NCBI GenBank assembly: GCA_964007475.1
Contig: OZ023273.1
Coordinates: 32,789,287 to 32,853,286, forward strand
Origin: Hybos culiciformis
Taxonomy: Eukaryota; Arthropoda; Insecta; Diptera; Hybotidae
Length of the DNA stretch: 64,000 bases
Direction of reading: 5' to 3'
The notes beneath the pieces are model-generated. The model saw only the letters and a program-made list of their open reading frames with translations. It did not search any database and had not been told where the DNA came from. How positions within the stretch are numbered: position 1 is the first letter of the stretch; every line of letters begins with the position of its first letter. The translations under genes were made by a program, and so were the position numbers. Below are positions 1 through 11,200 of this stretch, in pieces.

Positions 1-275
1 AAATAATTTTTTTTTTTGTTTTCCTCTCACACACAACTTATTTTTTTTTATGTTTTTCTATGTTAAACTTATTTTTCTTTCATCGTAATACATAATAATA
101 TATACATAATTACTAATATAAATAGAAAACAAATGACATTTTATCAATTTTAAAAATTTTGAAACTAATTTTAATTTTAAGTGTGAAATCTCCTTCAACG
201 TCAACCACGTAAAACTTTGAAATTGATATAAAATAAATAGGAAGTACACAAATCAGATTTGTCAGCTATCTCTGT

Positions 276-317
276 GGTATATGTAAGAGGTATATGTAAT
301 GTTTGTGGTATATGTAA
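276..317 (+). repeat. three close copies of GGTATATGTAA
   Basis: Exact 11-mers lie at 276-286, 289-299 and 307-317. The last two are both followed by TGTTT. This is a small irregular direct-repeat cluster, probably from replication slippage. No function is visible. Confidence 0.75.
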
Positions 318-1231
318 TGTTTCAAATTTTTGCAAAATCGATACCGTTTTGACATTATTTATTCAAAATACTTTCACAATATAATTTTTTTCGGTTCTTC
401 CAAATTCCAATCGGCATTATACTATTTTAACCAAATTTAAAACTTTTAAACAAAATAAATTTGCGCCTCGCCCATTTGAGAGTTTTCAACAAACTCGGAA
501 TCGTAAAACCTTCGGCTTCGATGAAAGCGAATAAAATTGGGCATATTTTGGAATTCAAATTGTCAAAGTACATAGAATTACTATATAAAAAGAAATCTTG
601 TCTGGTGGACTAAACTTAAACATTAAAAAAATATTTATTATATATATAATATATATTATATAATGATATTTATGACAAATCAACATAAAGTTTTTGAAGC
701 TTTTTTTTCTCCAACTCTGACTGAATCTGTGAATATTTTTTCAAAAAAACATTTTCTGCACAAATTTCTATTTTGATTTAAACAAAAATACCTTCATATA
801 CAAAATCTTCAAAATATTGTGCATTGTGCTTATAAGATGTGTACCCACAACATTTTAATATTAAAATTTATGTCGCGCTTGCGCACCTCAAATTCAGAGT
901 TTTCGTATAAAATTATTTATTTTTTGACATAAAATAGACGTTTTGATATGAAAATTATGAAAAGGTATAATCCGACATATATGTGTAAGTTATACTATCC
1001 CAAATTTTAGAATAAAATATTATTAGATTCATTTAGTTCAGGTTAAAAAAAAGATACGAAAATTATTTGTAAATAAATACAATATAATTGATAGATAGTC
1101 TCTTAGTTTTCGTTACTCTATATTCAATTTTGACGGATAATTTTCTGAAGAATGGGATTTTCATGTGATTTTCCAATGCTTTGTTTCTGAGAGAGTTTCT
1201 GAACTGGTTTTATTCCATTATTTAATTTTCG

Positions 1232-1372
1232 ATGTTACAGTTTGGACAGTTGGACCCTTTTTGTTGGGAACTCAAAATGAATTGCCATGTCATTATAACA
1301 AGAGACGTCAGTGAAGTAACAGACAATCGATTAACGCGATGGGCGCTAATTCAAAAATTCGAATTATTTTGA
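1232..1372 (+). pseudogene. short ORF, possible worn retrotransposon RNase H relic
   Basis: A 46-residue ATG-to-stop ORF lies in one of the less A+T-rich islands of the first 4 kb. Its tail reads NRLTRWALIQKFEL. From memory, this resembles the segment of Ty3/gypsy-type RNase H (pattern xRLxRWxLxLQxFDFEI) that sits just before a basic, Gly- and Asn-containing stretch. In the same frame, past the TGA, comes RYGNQNI and then another stop, which would fit that next stretch in decayed form. The N-terminal half (MLQFGQLDPFCW...) matches nothing I recognise. An in-frame TAA lies shortly upstream, and the sequence before the second codon (TTTCGATGTTACAG) could also be read as a splice acceptor. No LTRs, primer site or other pol motifs were found nearby. 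It could equally be a chance ORF or an exon fragment. What is seen is the ORF and the island; the family link is inference. Confidence 0.25.
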
Positions 1373-2366
1373 AGATATGGCAATCAGAATATTTGACGCT
1401 GTTAAACATAATTACGGAAAATTCTAGGAGACTGAATATTTGAAAACAAGAATTAATTTAACTTAGATTTTTTAGAAACTTTATAGCTCAATATTGTGAC
1501 GAAATATTAAAATCCTAATATAATATTTTTTATGGCGAATTAGGTTAAAAAAAATTTTATCACTTTCATTTCAAAACTTTCAAAAATATTTTATTTGCAT
1601 AAAAAAAATAAAATTTTATTGCGTTTTTAAGTTATTTACACGACAAAAAATGAGCCCACAATTGTAATTGCATCATAAACTATTTTTAGTTTATACATAT
1701 TTTTTTTTAAAAAAATATTTACCACTTGTTCTTAGCCATTGAGAGGGTGTGGTAATCTCTAATTCAATCTGCTTAAATTTACTTAAAAACTTGCATTAAA
1801 ACTTAGTTTTTAATTTTTTCAACTTAAGCTTTTGCTACAAAATGTGTACCTATATAAAAAGAAATGTCTACATAGGTAAAAAAAAATTATGTTTTACAGA
1901 TTTGAGTTTTTATTGGGCACAAAACATGCTCACAAGGGACTGCTAAAAATGTTAAAGTAATTTACAAATGTACACCACTTTTTTGCCTTATATTTGCAAT
2001 ATGTATTTTTATTTTTATTTTGTTTGAGTGAATATTTTAAAATGTTTCAAATACTTATTGTATTAAAATTGTTTGTAATGTTTTGTTAACCATAGAAAAT
2101 GTTACTGCGTTATATACAGTAATAATTATGAAAGAATATAACTCACAGCTTTACAGCCTTACTCAGCTATTATAGGTGATTGGGATATATACCAGCTTAT
2201 TTTTAAAATATTTGAAAGAAATTAAATTTTTTTTTAAATATATTACTAATAATTATTGAAAATATAATCAAAGATATTATTAGATATTATTATTATATGT
2301 GAATAATTATTATTGTTTATTGAGGAAATAATTTTCAAAACAAAAAAAAAAAGGTTGCAGGACTCA

Positions 2367-2419
2367 TAAAATAGGCCTGAAATGTAAATTAGTCTAAAAT
2401 AGCCCTGAAATGTAAATTA
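2367..2419 (+). repeat. 25-bp direct duplication, 28-bp period
   Basis: Copies at 2367-2391 and 2395-2419 differ at one base (TAAAATAGGCCTGAAATG versus TAAAATAGCCCTGAAATG, followed by TAAATTA in both). It follows an A-rich run at 2342-2352. Just downstream, TTTGCAAATAA also occurs twice (about 2440-2470). This is likely a recent local duplication. Confidence 0.85.
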
Positions 2420-2667
2420 TCGTTCCCAATTAAATTAAATTTGCAAATAACTTTAATTTGCAAATAATTTTTAATTTTAAAACTTTCAATAACCAGCATT
2501 GGACTAGTATTTAATAATTTGAAGAAAATTTTTTAGAAATTAAAAAAAGCAAAGGTTACGACTCTCTTTTTATGATCATTATTTTATGGTGTTCCTGGTA
2601 AATGTGTAAACAAGCTTTGATCCCTACTGTTATAACATTCAAAAACTTTTAAACATGAGTAATTTAT

Positions 2668-2760
2668 ACCCGGGTACCCGATCCTATTACCTGGACCTTC
2701 AAATACCTACTCGAAAAATGTTGGAGTTTGTCGGGTAACGCGATATTGGGTGTCTGTATT
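2668..2760. other. GC-rich patch with CCCGGGTACCCG
   Basis: The patch holds the overlapping palindromes TACCCGGGTA and GGGTACCC, then, after about 60 bp, GTCGGGTAACGCG. Such GGGTACCCG blocks occur near the ends of some hAT elements as I remember them, but I found no matching inverted end or target duplication. The identity is open. Confidence 0.3.
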
Positions 2761-2932
2761 GCAAACACTTGTCAAACTATTAGCACTGTATTCATTTTAA
2801 TCTATATTTAAGTTGAGTTTGATTTTTGCACGATATTAAAATATTTATCTGTATAAGTAGTTTTTATTTGAAAAAGAGAAAAACTATTCAACAAAAACAT
2901 TAATCTAAGATCTTTGGTAATAAAAAATAAAT

Positions 2933-2944
2933 TTGCGCGCGCAA
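2933..2944. repeat. 12-bp CpG palindrome TTGCGCGCGCAA
   Basis: A perfect palindrome with an alternating (GC)4 core inside sequence that is otherwise almost pure A+T. It may simply be a remnant of a GC-richer insert. Confidence 0.8.
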
Positions 2945-4033
2945 GAAATAATTGCATAATAACCACATAACTTGTATAACTGTAAAAGGGTTATCGATAC
3001 TATTTTATCAATTTCCGTTTCATATTCCCGTTAAATTTCAAACCTTAATTTTTTTTTTATTTCAACAATGAAAAATAGGTTCAAGATTTTGAACAACATA
3101 AATAATATCAACAGCATAGTTAAAAAAAAAATACAGAATTGAAAAGTTAAAGTTGTTTCTACTTTAGTTTTATATCAATTAAAGCATTACGCCAAGAATG
3201 GATTTTCAACTTCAAAACAAAACCAAAAAAAAAAACCTGCTATAATTGAATTTATTTTTTATCCTTTTCAACTGCTGCTCTATTAGAATCTGTTATCATT
3301 AAAAATCTTAAATATGTCAGACAGATTTAAATAAATTTTACTTAATGCAATTCTTGTGGGACAATGAACCTTCATCTTAAAAATATTGTACTTTAGTGTT
3401 AAAAATTTATAAATTTTCTTTTTCAGAATAAATTTTTTTCTGTATACTTATCGGAGTGGTGTATAGAAATCAATTGGAAAAAAATATATATAAGCAGCAT
3501 AATTTAAAATGCATTGATGTCTTAGAGTAGGTCATTAAGTTAAGATTTATATTGCAATCATGAAAGAAATAATTTTTTTTCCTATATTTTAATACCTACA
3601 TTATATTTATAATTAACAAATATTTAATAAGTAATATTTAATAAGTAAAATTTTACAAATCTAAATAATGTTTCTTTAGCACATCAAAAATTAAAAAACG
3701 GACTCTATATGTTTACATTAAATGTCTAATTAATGAACTACCTAATCGATTTCAATTCTTTATAATGCCAAAATATGCCCAAACCCAAAATAAAGTGAAC
3801 AAGCCAGCCAAGGATCTATAGACAATTTTCAAACAAAAAAGTTACAAATTTTAAACTTTTTTCAGAGTTTTAATAGATCAGGATAAAAATTAATGTGTGT
3901 TGGATAGATTGATGTCGATTATATATTTTTAATCTTTGATTGTGACCAACATATCTTAAATGTTAAGTATCATAAATCGAAATGTTTAAAACGGGCTCCT
4001 TACTTTATTTATTAGATACTGTTCTACATTTTT

Positions 4034-4041
4034 ATTTTTAT
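4034..4041 (+). repeat. left 8-bp target-site duplication ATTTTTAT
   Basis: Identical to 4896-4903. An 8-bp duplication is the mark of hAT insertion. Confidence 0.92.
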
Positions 4042-4895
4042 CAGCGCCGTGCTGCAACTTTTGGGGGCCCTGTGCTGACACTAAAAAATTTTTTTTTTTT
4101 TCAAATTTTATTGAATTCATTTTTATTGATTTTAATTAAAATAATAAAAGAAAGAAATTATAACGCAATTTTTCTATCTCTTTTGCCGGCAAATTCATCA
4201 ATTACATCATTATAATCAATCGTTCTGGCTATTGCGTTTTCAATCGATAGTATTGCTAATCCAGAGAGTCTTTCCTGCGACATTGTAGACCGTAGATAAT
4301 TTTCAATCAATTTTAGTTTTGAAAACGATCGTTCACAGTGAGCAACGGTAACGGCGTATTGTTAAAATTATTCGATATACGATACATACATTTGGAAAAT
4401 GTTACAGAAACAGTATAAAAAAATAAAAAACTAAAATAAATATATTGAAAAAAAAACTGAGACAATATTACCTAAAATTAATATGTAATATCCGCACTAA
4501 TATTAACGATGGACCCAAAAAATTTAAACTATTAATGATATTTATAATTTGCGAAAATTCACTATTTATTACAATTAAAATAAAACGTATTTCTGTTTAT
4601 AACTTTGAAATTATAGTACTTTTTACCAATAAGACACTATAAAATGAAAGAAAACAATAATTTGAACCAAAAAAACAACTAAATTATTAAGTATATTTGT
4701 TTCAAATTAAATCTTAGCCAACTAGATTTGTTTGAAAGTTAAACGAATTTTGAATTTTTATCCTTGATTTTTTCAATTCGTGGTATTTTTTTGTTATTGG
4801 AGAAGTTTTTCTAATGTATTTAATATTTGGGGGCCCCTCAAAAATAGGAGGCCCAGTGCGATTGCACTTGTTGCACTTGCTATAGTACGGCGCTG
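4042..4895 (-). mobile_element. hAT DNA transposon remnant, 854 bp (element 1)
   Basis: The ends are CAGCGCCGTGCT (4042-4053) and, on the reverse strand, CAGCGCCGTACT (4884-4895): 12-bp terminal inverted repeats with one mismatch. An exact 8-bp duplication ATTTTTAT flanks them. Subterminal GC blocks follow on both sides (GGGGGCCC at 4063-4070, GGGGGCCCC at 4829-4837), and the right end also carries GTGCAACAAGTGCAATCGCA on the reverse strand. The reverse strand holds the worn 3' end of a transposase gene (4158-4398). Intact hAT elements are usually 2.5-5 kb, so this is an internally deleted copy that lost its catalytic region. The residual coding piece lies near the left end, so the transposase ran from right to left. 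It cannot move on its own. The perfect target duplication next to a frameshifted ORF suggests moderate age. Confidence 0.93.
4158..4398 (-). pseudogene. hAT transposase C-terminal dimerisation domain, frameshifted
   Basis: The reverse frame 4361-4158 gives 67 residues and a stop. It contains CERSFSKLKLIENYLRS, then TMSQERLSGLAILSIEN and a charged tail DEFAGKRDRKIAL. This is the standard hAT C-terminal dimerisation signature (…ERSFSKLKxIKxYLRSTMxxERLxxLAxLSIE…) of the ZMYM1-like hAT group, as known from the family. Upstream, in the +1-shifted frame (4398-4357), FPNVCIVYRIILTI matches the usual lead-in FPNLxIxxRILLTIP. One extra base around 4356 separates the two frames, and an in-frame TAA precedes FPN. 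The N-terminal BED/TTF zinc finger and the DDE catalytic residues are absent, lost by internal deletion. The natural stop at 4158-4160 survives. It is certainly non-functional as a transposase. The ORFs overlapping it at 3982-4215 and 4445-4642 on the plus strand are shadows. Confidence 0.92.
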
Positions 4896-4903
4896 ATTTT
4901 TAT
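4896..4903 (+). repeat. right 8-bp target-site duplication ATTTTTAT
   Basis: Exact copy of 4034-4041, directly after the right terminal repeat of element 1. Confidence 0.92.
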
Positions 4904-7824
4904 GGTTAAAATCAAGCCTAGCTAAGGAATAGACATTATGTGAGACTAACTTTTATAATGTTAAGTTAAATTTTTTCTCATATTTAATTTTAAATTCAAT
5001 TTATAAAATACAAATCAAAATTTTGTATGATTTAGCAATTTTTTTTTTCCTAACAATTTGTTTGATTCAAAGCAAAAATAATTCCAGTAAAACTGCGATA
5101 TTATATTTCTAATTTAGATTTTTTATCAATTTTCTGCTAAAAACTAAAATTAGTGAAAATTTCTTTCTAGAAAAAAGAATAACGTTATCTCAATTAAGTA
5201 TGTAGGTACATATTAAGAAACTTGACCGTAAAAGAAAATCAAAAAAAATGTAATTATCTTGAAAATAAAATAAAAAATGTATTATAAGAAAAACAGTTTT
5301 GGTAACCACAACTTCAAAATTAAAAACCACCAATATTCAACTTTCAATTTCTAGAAACTTAATAAATTATTTCAATAAAATAAATAAATAAAAAAAAATA
5401 AAAAATTAGAAAGGAGAAAAAAATAAAATAATGCTCCTTAATTATTTAACCGCACTGCTTTTAAAACTAAGCCACAAGTTTTCAAATATTGTTTCACCGA
5501 AAGTGTTTCAGTTTTCAATAAGAATTATATAATCTTGATTTTGTTTTCCAACAGAGCGGAAATAATTCTTTTAAAAGCGAGCCAAAAAAAAAACAAAAAA
5601 ATACATAAAACCTTACAAAAAAAAAATAAATATCGTTTAGTGAATTTCTTAAATTTATTTCCATTTTCAGATTTTATCGTAATTTTGGAATATACCATAA
5701 TTATTTTATAGTTGTTCGTATTTAACTTAGAATTCGAAATAATTATTATGAAATTTGAGATAAATGTATAATGTGTTTCAGTACCTACTTTTAATGATGA
5801 AATGATCAGGGTATTAAAAAGGTGGGAAAAACAATATATTAGAATTTTATGAAATTTGGTTAAATATATAAATTTCCCCTTAAAAACTTTTACGAGTTAT
5901 GTAAGAAAGTTCAAACTGAAGCTTATACTACCATTTGCCATCATCAAAATCGAGAATTCAACATTAGTTAGTTTGGGTCTAGATTTAAGTTATCTAAACA
6001 CATTAACTGTCAACTTCTAACGTCAACCAACACCTACGTTAAAAAAAGAACCATAAAAATTTAAATTAATCTTCTTATTTTTTAAACATATTATTATTTA
6101 TGTGCACTTGTTTTTTATTTTTATAAATATTTTTTTTTCCTGGGGGACCTACATCTTTCATCTTCAAAGAACAAAAAATATATAAAAACATTTTTAACAT
6201 CCTTTTTGAGAATTTTAAATTGCAATCTATTTTCATATATATTTATAACGTATGCAAAACTAAACATTATTCAATTTATTTTATTCATTACTCTCTAGCA
6301 TAAATCTTTGGCATAAATCTATCCCAGCTTCATAAAGAAAGTGTAATTTTAATTAGCATTCTAATTTAAATGCACTATTATTTATGCATTTTTATTGCAC
6401 TTTGTGAAAATAATCTTAGTTCGCGCCGAAATCATTCTACGTAGAATCATTTGTTTTTTGCATGGAATTTTATATTTTTTACTATAAAAAAAAAAAAACA
6501 ATAAAAAAGAAATATTATAAATTATTTTTCATAGTGACGTTAAATACTCATCTTACCCTCTTAATAATTTAAAAAAATTGTCTGACACATTTTAAATTAC
6601 CTTTGGCCCTTAGAAAATCAATGATAATTTTTGCACAGGAAGAGACCGTAAAATAAAAATTAATTTGTTTTACACAGAAAAAATTATTTAGTACCTAAAG
6701 TTTTTGCACTAGAAATTGAATAGTGACTTCAAATTGATTCGTCAAGCTGTATCTATTTTCTTCATTTAAAAATACAAATTAATTTTATTTTTTAATTGTT
6801 CCGGTCCGTTCACCTACTGGGATATCGTCAAAATTCACAAATTCTGAAATGGAAAAACGTAATAGCATAGTTCATTTCTTGGTTCGAATAAAATATGATT
6901 CTTATATTTCCTTATGATTCTAGGTTCTAAAAGAATACGATTCTTAATATATGGATTCTTATCTATATGCAAATTGATGTCGCACTTTCCAACTTTTTGT
7001 TATAATATTCAAATATCGCCTGCACTTAACATTGAAAATTTAAATGTATTTGAATAGGTATGAAAAATAAAATTTATAGATTATTAAGAATTTTAATAGT
7101 ATTATTTATTTATCTTTACTTAAGAATTTTCTGTGAAGAATAATTCCTCATGTCTGCGGTCCATAATGCCCGTTAAAATTCTATATGAAAAACTAGAATT
7201 TATTTAAAAAAAAAAAAAAAGTTATCTTTTAAAAGTTGAAAAAAAATATGTATTAAATTATTCTCTTATGGGTTTGTGCAGTAAATGTAAAAAAATGCAA
7301 TAAAAATATTTACGCCCATTAAATTGTCTGAAGATTCATACTTTTATGGGTCCAGATTGTAAAAAATATGAAGGAAAAAAAAAATAAAAAAATATACAGA
7401 CATATAAAATAAATGTTTAAAAATAAATTTTAAATCAAAGATGTCATACCAAGGCAAATTGTTAATTATTTTATTATTTTATGCTATGGCTATTAAAGAA
7501 AAAAAAAAAAAAATTCATTATCTCAGTTTAAAACCATTATTGTCTATTAGGATGTGACTTAAAGAATTATTTTTTAATTACAGCAAAGCTTAATAACTCA
7601 AATCTGATTGACCTATTAAAAAATTATTCTAAAATTTTACTTAAGCAACCATTTAATCATCATTAATTTCCTTTTGTTAAAATTAACTGCTTGCATAGTT
7701 ACGTATGTGTAACAATTTTGACAGGCTTCTGAAAATGAATAAAGAACAAAAAGAAATTATTTGGAATAAAAAAGGATGATTTTTTTATTATAAAAACTTG
7801 CAAATTAAATATCTGAATTCAAAA
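4904..7824. other. A+T-rich non-coding block
   Basis: No ORF worth calling. It contains poly-A-rich stretches (for example 5370-5430, 5586-5630, 7204-7220, 7499-7513), a 14-bp palindrome ATTCTACGTAGAAT (6434-6447) and several scattered GATTCTTA words (about 6890-6962). No element borders were found. Confidence 0.7.
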
Positions 7825-8078
7825 TATATGAGCCGTTTATTTTGAAAGTAGTTTAAGTCCATTTGTTCTTGTATTGAGATATTTAAGGTTTTGTGTTTGA
7901 ATTGATTTAAAAATACATAAGCAAATTTTCAAGTGTCAAAATCAAAGCGGTTTTAATGATACTAGACTAAAATTGTTTATAAATAAAAAGAACATATACT
8001 ATTGTGCTTATTGTCATCATTAACTATTTTTTTTTGAAAAGTGGACTTAAACCACTTTCAAAATAAACGGCTCATATA
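7825..8078. mobile_element. 254-bp MITE with 37-bp inverted ends
   Basis: 7825-7861 and the reverse complement of 8042-8078 are the same 37-mer with one mismatch. It begins TATATGAGCCGTTTATTTTG and continues AAAGTAGTTTAAGTCCA (AAAGTGGTTTAAGTCCA on the other side). The sequence between has no ORF, so this is a miniature non-autonomous DNA transposon. If the outermost TA (7825-7826 and 8077-8078) is the target duplication, a Tc1/mariner-like or similar TA-inserting family is likely and the element proper is 7827-8076. The family was not identified. The ends have diverged by only one base, so the copy is fairly young or its stem is conserved. Confidence 0.88.
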
Positions 8079-8094
8079 CATTTAGACATTATTT

Positions 8095-8132
8095 AAATAA
8101 TGCGTAAACATTTTTTTGTTTACGCATTATTT
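8095..8132. repeat. perfect 16-bp hairpin, 6-nt loop
   Basis: Left arm 8095-8110 (AAATAATGCGTAAACA), T-rich loop 8111-8116, right arm 8117-8132 exactly complementary. Its right arm overlaps the start of the fold-back element at 8126-8249, so the same word AAATAATGYGTAAA is used repeatedly in alternating orientation here. Confidence 0.92.
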
Positions 8133-8249
8133 TTAAAATAATGTGTAAAATGAAAATCTACACATTATTTCAAAAAAATCTCTGTTACCAAGCACTAACA
8201 AAAGTGTAGATTGGGTTATTTTCCTTTTACACATTATTTTAAAAATAAT
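8126..8249. mobile_element. 124-bp fold-back element
   Basis: 8126-8150 and 8225-8249 are perfect 25-bp inverted repeats (the arm starts ATTATTTTTAAAATAATGTG and ends TAAAA). The stem continues inwards with GAAAAT, and then AATCTACAC (8155-8163) pairs with GTGTAGATT (8204-8212), with a few unpaired bases on the right-hand side. The loop is 8164-8203. Outside the perfect arms, 9 of 11 positions still pair (TACGCATTATT against TGCGTATTATT), so the true ends may be further out. No coding potential. It is probably a tiny MITE inserted 50 bp from the 7825-8078 element. No clear target duplication was found. Confidence 0.8.
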
Positions 8250-8256
8250 ACGCATG

Positions 8257-11200
8257 CACCTTGCTTTGCTTCGAAATTGTGAGAGAATCATCGGAATAAC
8301 ACTCTTTTAAAGCATGGAATAAAAATTAAGATCTTGAACTAAAAAATTATATTTCACACAATTTTTTAAATGTAAGATGTCGTAGTAGAAATCCAAGAAA
8401 ATCTTGTTTATCTCTTCAGCTTATTGAGATTGATTACTTTTTTTCTGGTTTTGTTTGCGAAATTTCTAAATTCTTTTAATTTTAGATTTTCCTAATTATG
8501 AGAAGTTCTTTAATAATATGTTATGTGTAGTAGTAATGTAAAAAAAAAGATGTTTACATTTTTTGGACATATTTACATAAAAAATTTAATCAAACCGTAA
8601 AAAATATTTTGCTTTAATTTTTTTTTTGAAATAATGGGAAAAAAACTGAATAAAAATTCAATTCCAGATGATATCTCATTTTATATTTTTAGATACTTTA
8701 TTTTTATTGTTTTCCTCATTCTTTTTTTTATTTTAATCTGAGACTGGCACATATAATTTTAGCGCAAATTTTAAGTTAAATGGCTTGTATCCAGTAGCAT
8801 AGAGCTTCTTAACACCTTTTTGATGCTATAAACATATAATTTATGGAATTATATGTAATTTTTCTTTTTGTAATTTTATTTAATCCTCTTATGAATTAAT
8901 TTTTTCTGTGGTGGAATTTTGTTTCTGAAAAATTTTATATACATTTTTTTTTATATAGCTATTTAATGCAGGTAGGTACGTGAAATTCAATAAAACAATG
9001 TTGCAGAAAACTACATTTCATAAAATTGCGCATATGTAAGTTTTAATTTTTTACATTAATTTTGTTTTTAAATTACTTATAGGTAGGTACTAACTTAAAT
9101 TTTATGAAGCCAATTTTGGTTTTTCTTTATTGTTGTTTTAAAATAAGTAGTTAATTTTGTAACAAAAACAATCTTTATTTCAATTACTATTTTATTTTGA
9201 CCAGGGAAATAATGATAGGTAATTAAAATAAATTGTAATAGTTTTATGTTCTTAAAACTTCTTTTTTAGAACCATACCTAAATTTAAAGTTTATCAAAAT
9301 ATAAATCAGAAACATATCATTGGCGGAAAGGTTTACAAGACTGAAAATGGGAGCTGCATGTTCTAAAATTGTATACTCTAACTTAAAAGTATGTTAAAAA
9401 TTTCATAAAATTTTCTGAAAATTTTTTCTTAAAAATATACAAACTATACTGAACACAAACTTCTTGAGCAAAATTCTCTTAACCTGTTTTTTGACTGAAT
9501 TGTACAACAAATCGAATTTTTTAGTGATTATCTATATCAGTGAGTGTGAGTGAGACATAAATATATGTAAAAAACTATTTTTACAAATATGCACTAAAGT
9601 ATTTTTTATTTCAGAACCATTCAAATGAAAAGTTGTGATTAAGATCAATACATATTTAATTTTTTTGCAAAATTCGGTAAGAGAATTTTTCAAGTATTCG
9701 TTAGTAGAATTATTTTTTTATTTATGGACCTCGAGTACATTTTAAGAATATTTTTTTATTCCAAATACGCCTTAAGGACGACTGATTTCTTACAGGCTTA
9801 AAATAATATTGCATATGCATGAAAATTAATATTATCTGCGCAAAAACTATATTCTCACATTAAAATAGAATTAAAGATGAAATCAAAAACACCAGACATT
9901 AATTAAATAGTTCTGCTTTTTTTCTTTATATATAAGTATAAGTATTAAGTATATATGCTGCTGATAATTCTTTGGATTAATGGCCATGCAATGTTTAAAT
10001 ATTAACACACCATAATTAACATGGTTAACTACCTCCTGCAGTTCATGATAATTTATTCAAAAGCATTTATCTTTTAAATAAATTTGTCACATAAATAAAA
10101 TTAATAATTTTCTCTATGAATCAAGTACTTTAAATAAAAAAAAAATAAAAAAATTAAAAATTCAATGCAATTTAGTTTTAACCTTATAATGTTAAACAAA
10201 AATAAAAGCAGCAGCACTTAATTCAAATCGACAACGAACATATAGTAGACTGTATAGTATACGAATAATAGCTACTAATTAAAATTGATTTCTACACCCA
10301 CAACGATTCTTATATCAATCGAATCGTACAATAATGACGACCAAAATCTTATTAGTTTTATAATTTTTTAATGTTTATTATGGTTTGGGAGGATACTTAA
10401 TATATTAGAAATAGAATAACATGAAAATCGTTATTATGTAATACCCTTTACAAACTTCTACTTAATCTAGTCTTATTATTCAATAAGACGTCGTTTTTTG
10501 TTCTTAATTGCGTCTTTTCTCATTAAAAAAAATTGATAATCACAAAGAAAGACTCGTAAAACTACTTATTCTCTATAAGTGTTGGTTTTTATTTGTTTTT
10601 TTATAATTCTTTTTTTGAATTTGTTCGTGCTAACCCTGAATCTGTCTAAAATTTGCAGAAAAAAAGAATTTTTTTTTAATTTAGTAATTAATTTAATTTA
10701 TTTAAAAATAATTCTTTTTCTTTTGACTTCTACTTAACTTCTTTGATATATAAATTCAATAAAAATTACTAAAGAAATTAAAGTTAGTATATTTTGCTTT
10801 TCTGTCAAAATAAGTAGAAAATCAATCCTTCGACTAGTGTGAACAATTTTTACAAAAGACTATATTAAAACTAAATGAAGTAGAAGTCGGTAAAGAGTTA
10901 TAAGACCGCAGATAATTTTTATAAATATTTGGAATTTTTTTATTAAAACAATTTGAATAACCTTACTTTTTCAAATGAATCTAATATCTTAATATAAAAA
11001 ATAGTCCCTGTTAAAGCATAATCTATTCTATAATATCTATAAAGATTGAACATTTTTAGAGCCTTACAATGCTTTGAAATATTACAATAAATTATATATC
11101 TAACTTTAAGTATTTATTTTATTTTACTTGAAGCATAATTACTGGCAATTAACAAAAAAAATATTAATTTAAAATTTAAAAATTTATTACTTTAAAGAAT

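Larger units (their letters stand above)
1..4033. other. A+T-rich non-coding block with short repeats
   Basis: No supportable gene. The block is A+T-rich DNA with many homopolymer runs. It holds three copies of GGTATATGTAA (276-317), GC-richer islands near 460-540, 850-900 and 1170-1420, a 28-bp-period duplication (2367-2419), a TTGCGCGCGCAA palindrome (2933-2944) and a GC-rich patch around 2668-2760. The only ORF above 60 codons in its first part (58-249, reverse) is Leu/Ile/Lys/Phe-rich and looks like chance. The islands may be worn transposon pieces, but no bounded element could be drawn. Confidence 0.7.

Noticed and set aside
3982..4215. 77-codon forward ORF
   Set aside because: Crosses the left end of hAT element 1 and is antisense to the real transposase remnant.
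4445..4642. 65-codon forward ORF inside hAT element 1
   Set aside because: TTG start, low-complexity, on the strand opposite to the recognisable transposase frame.
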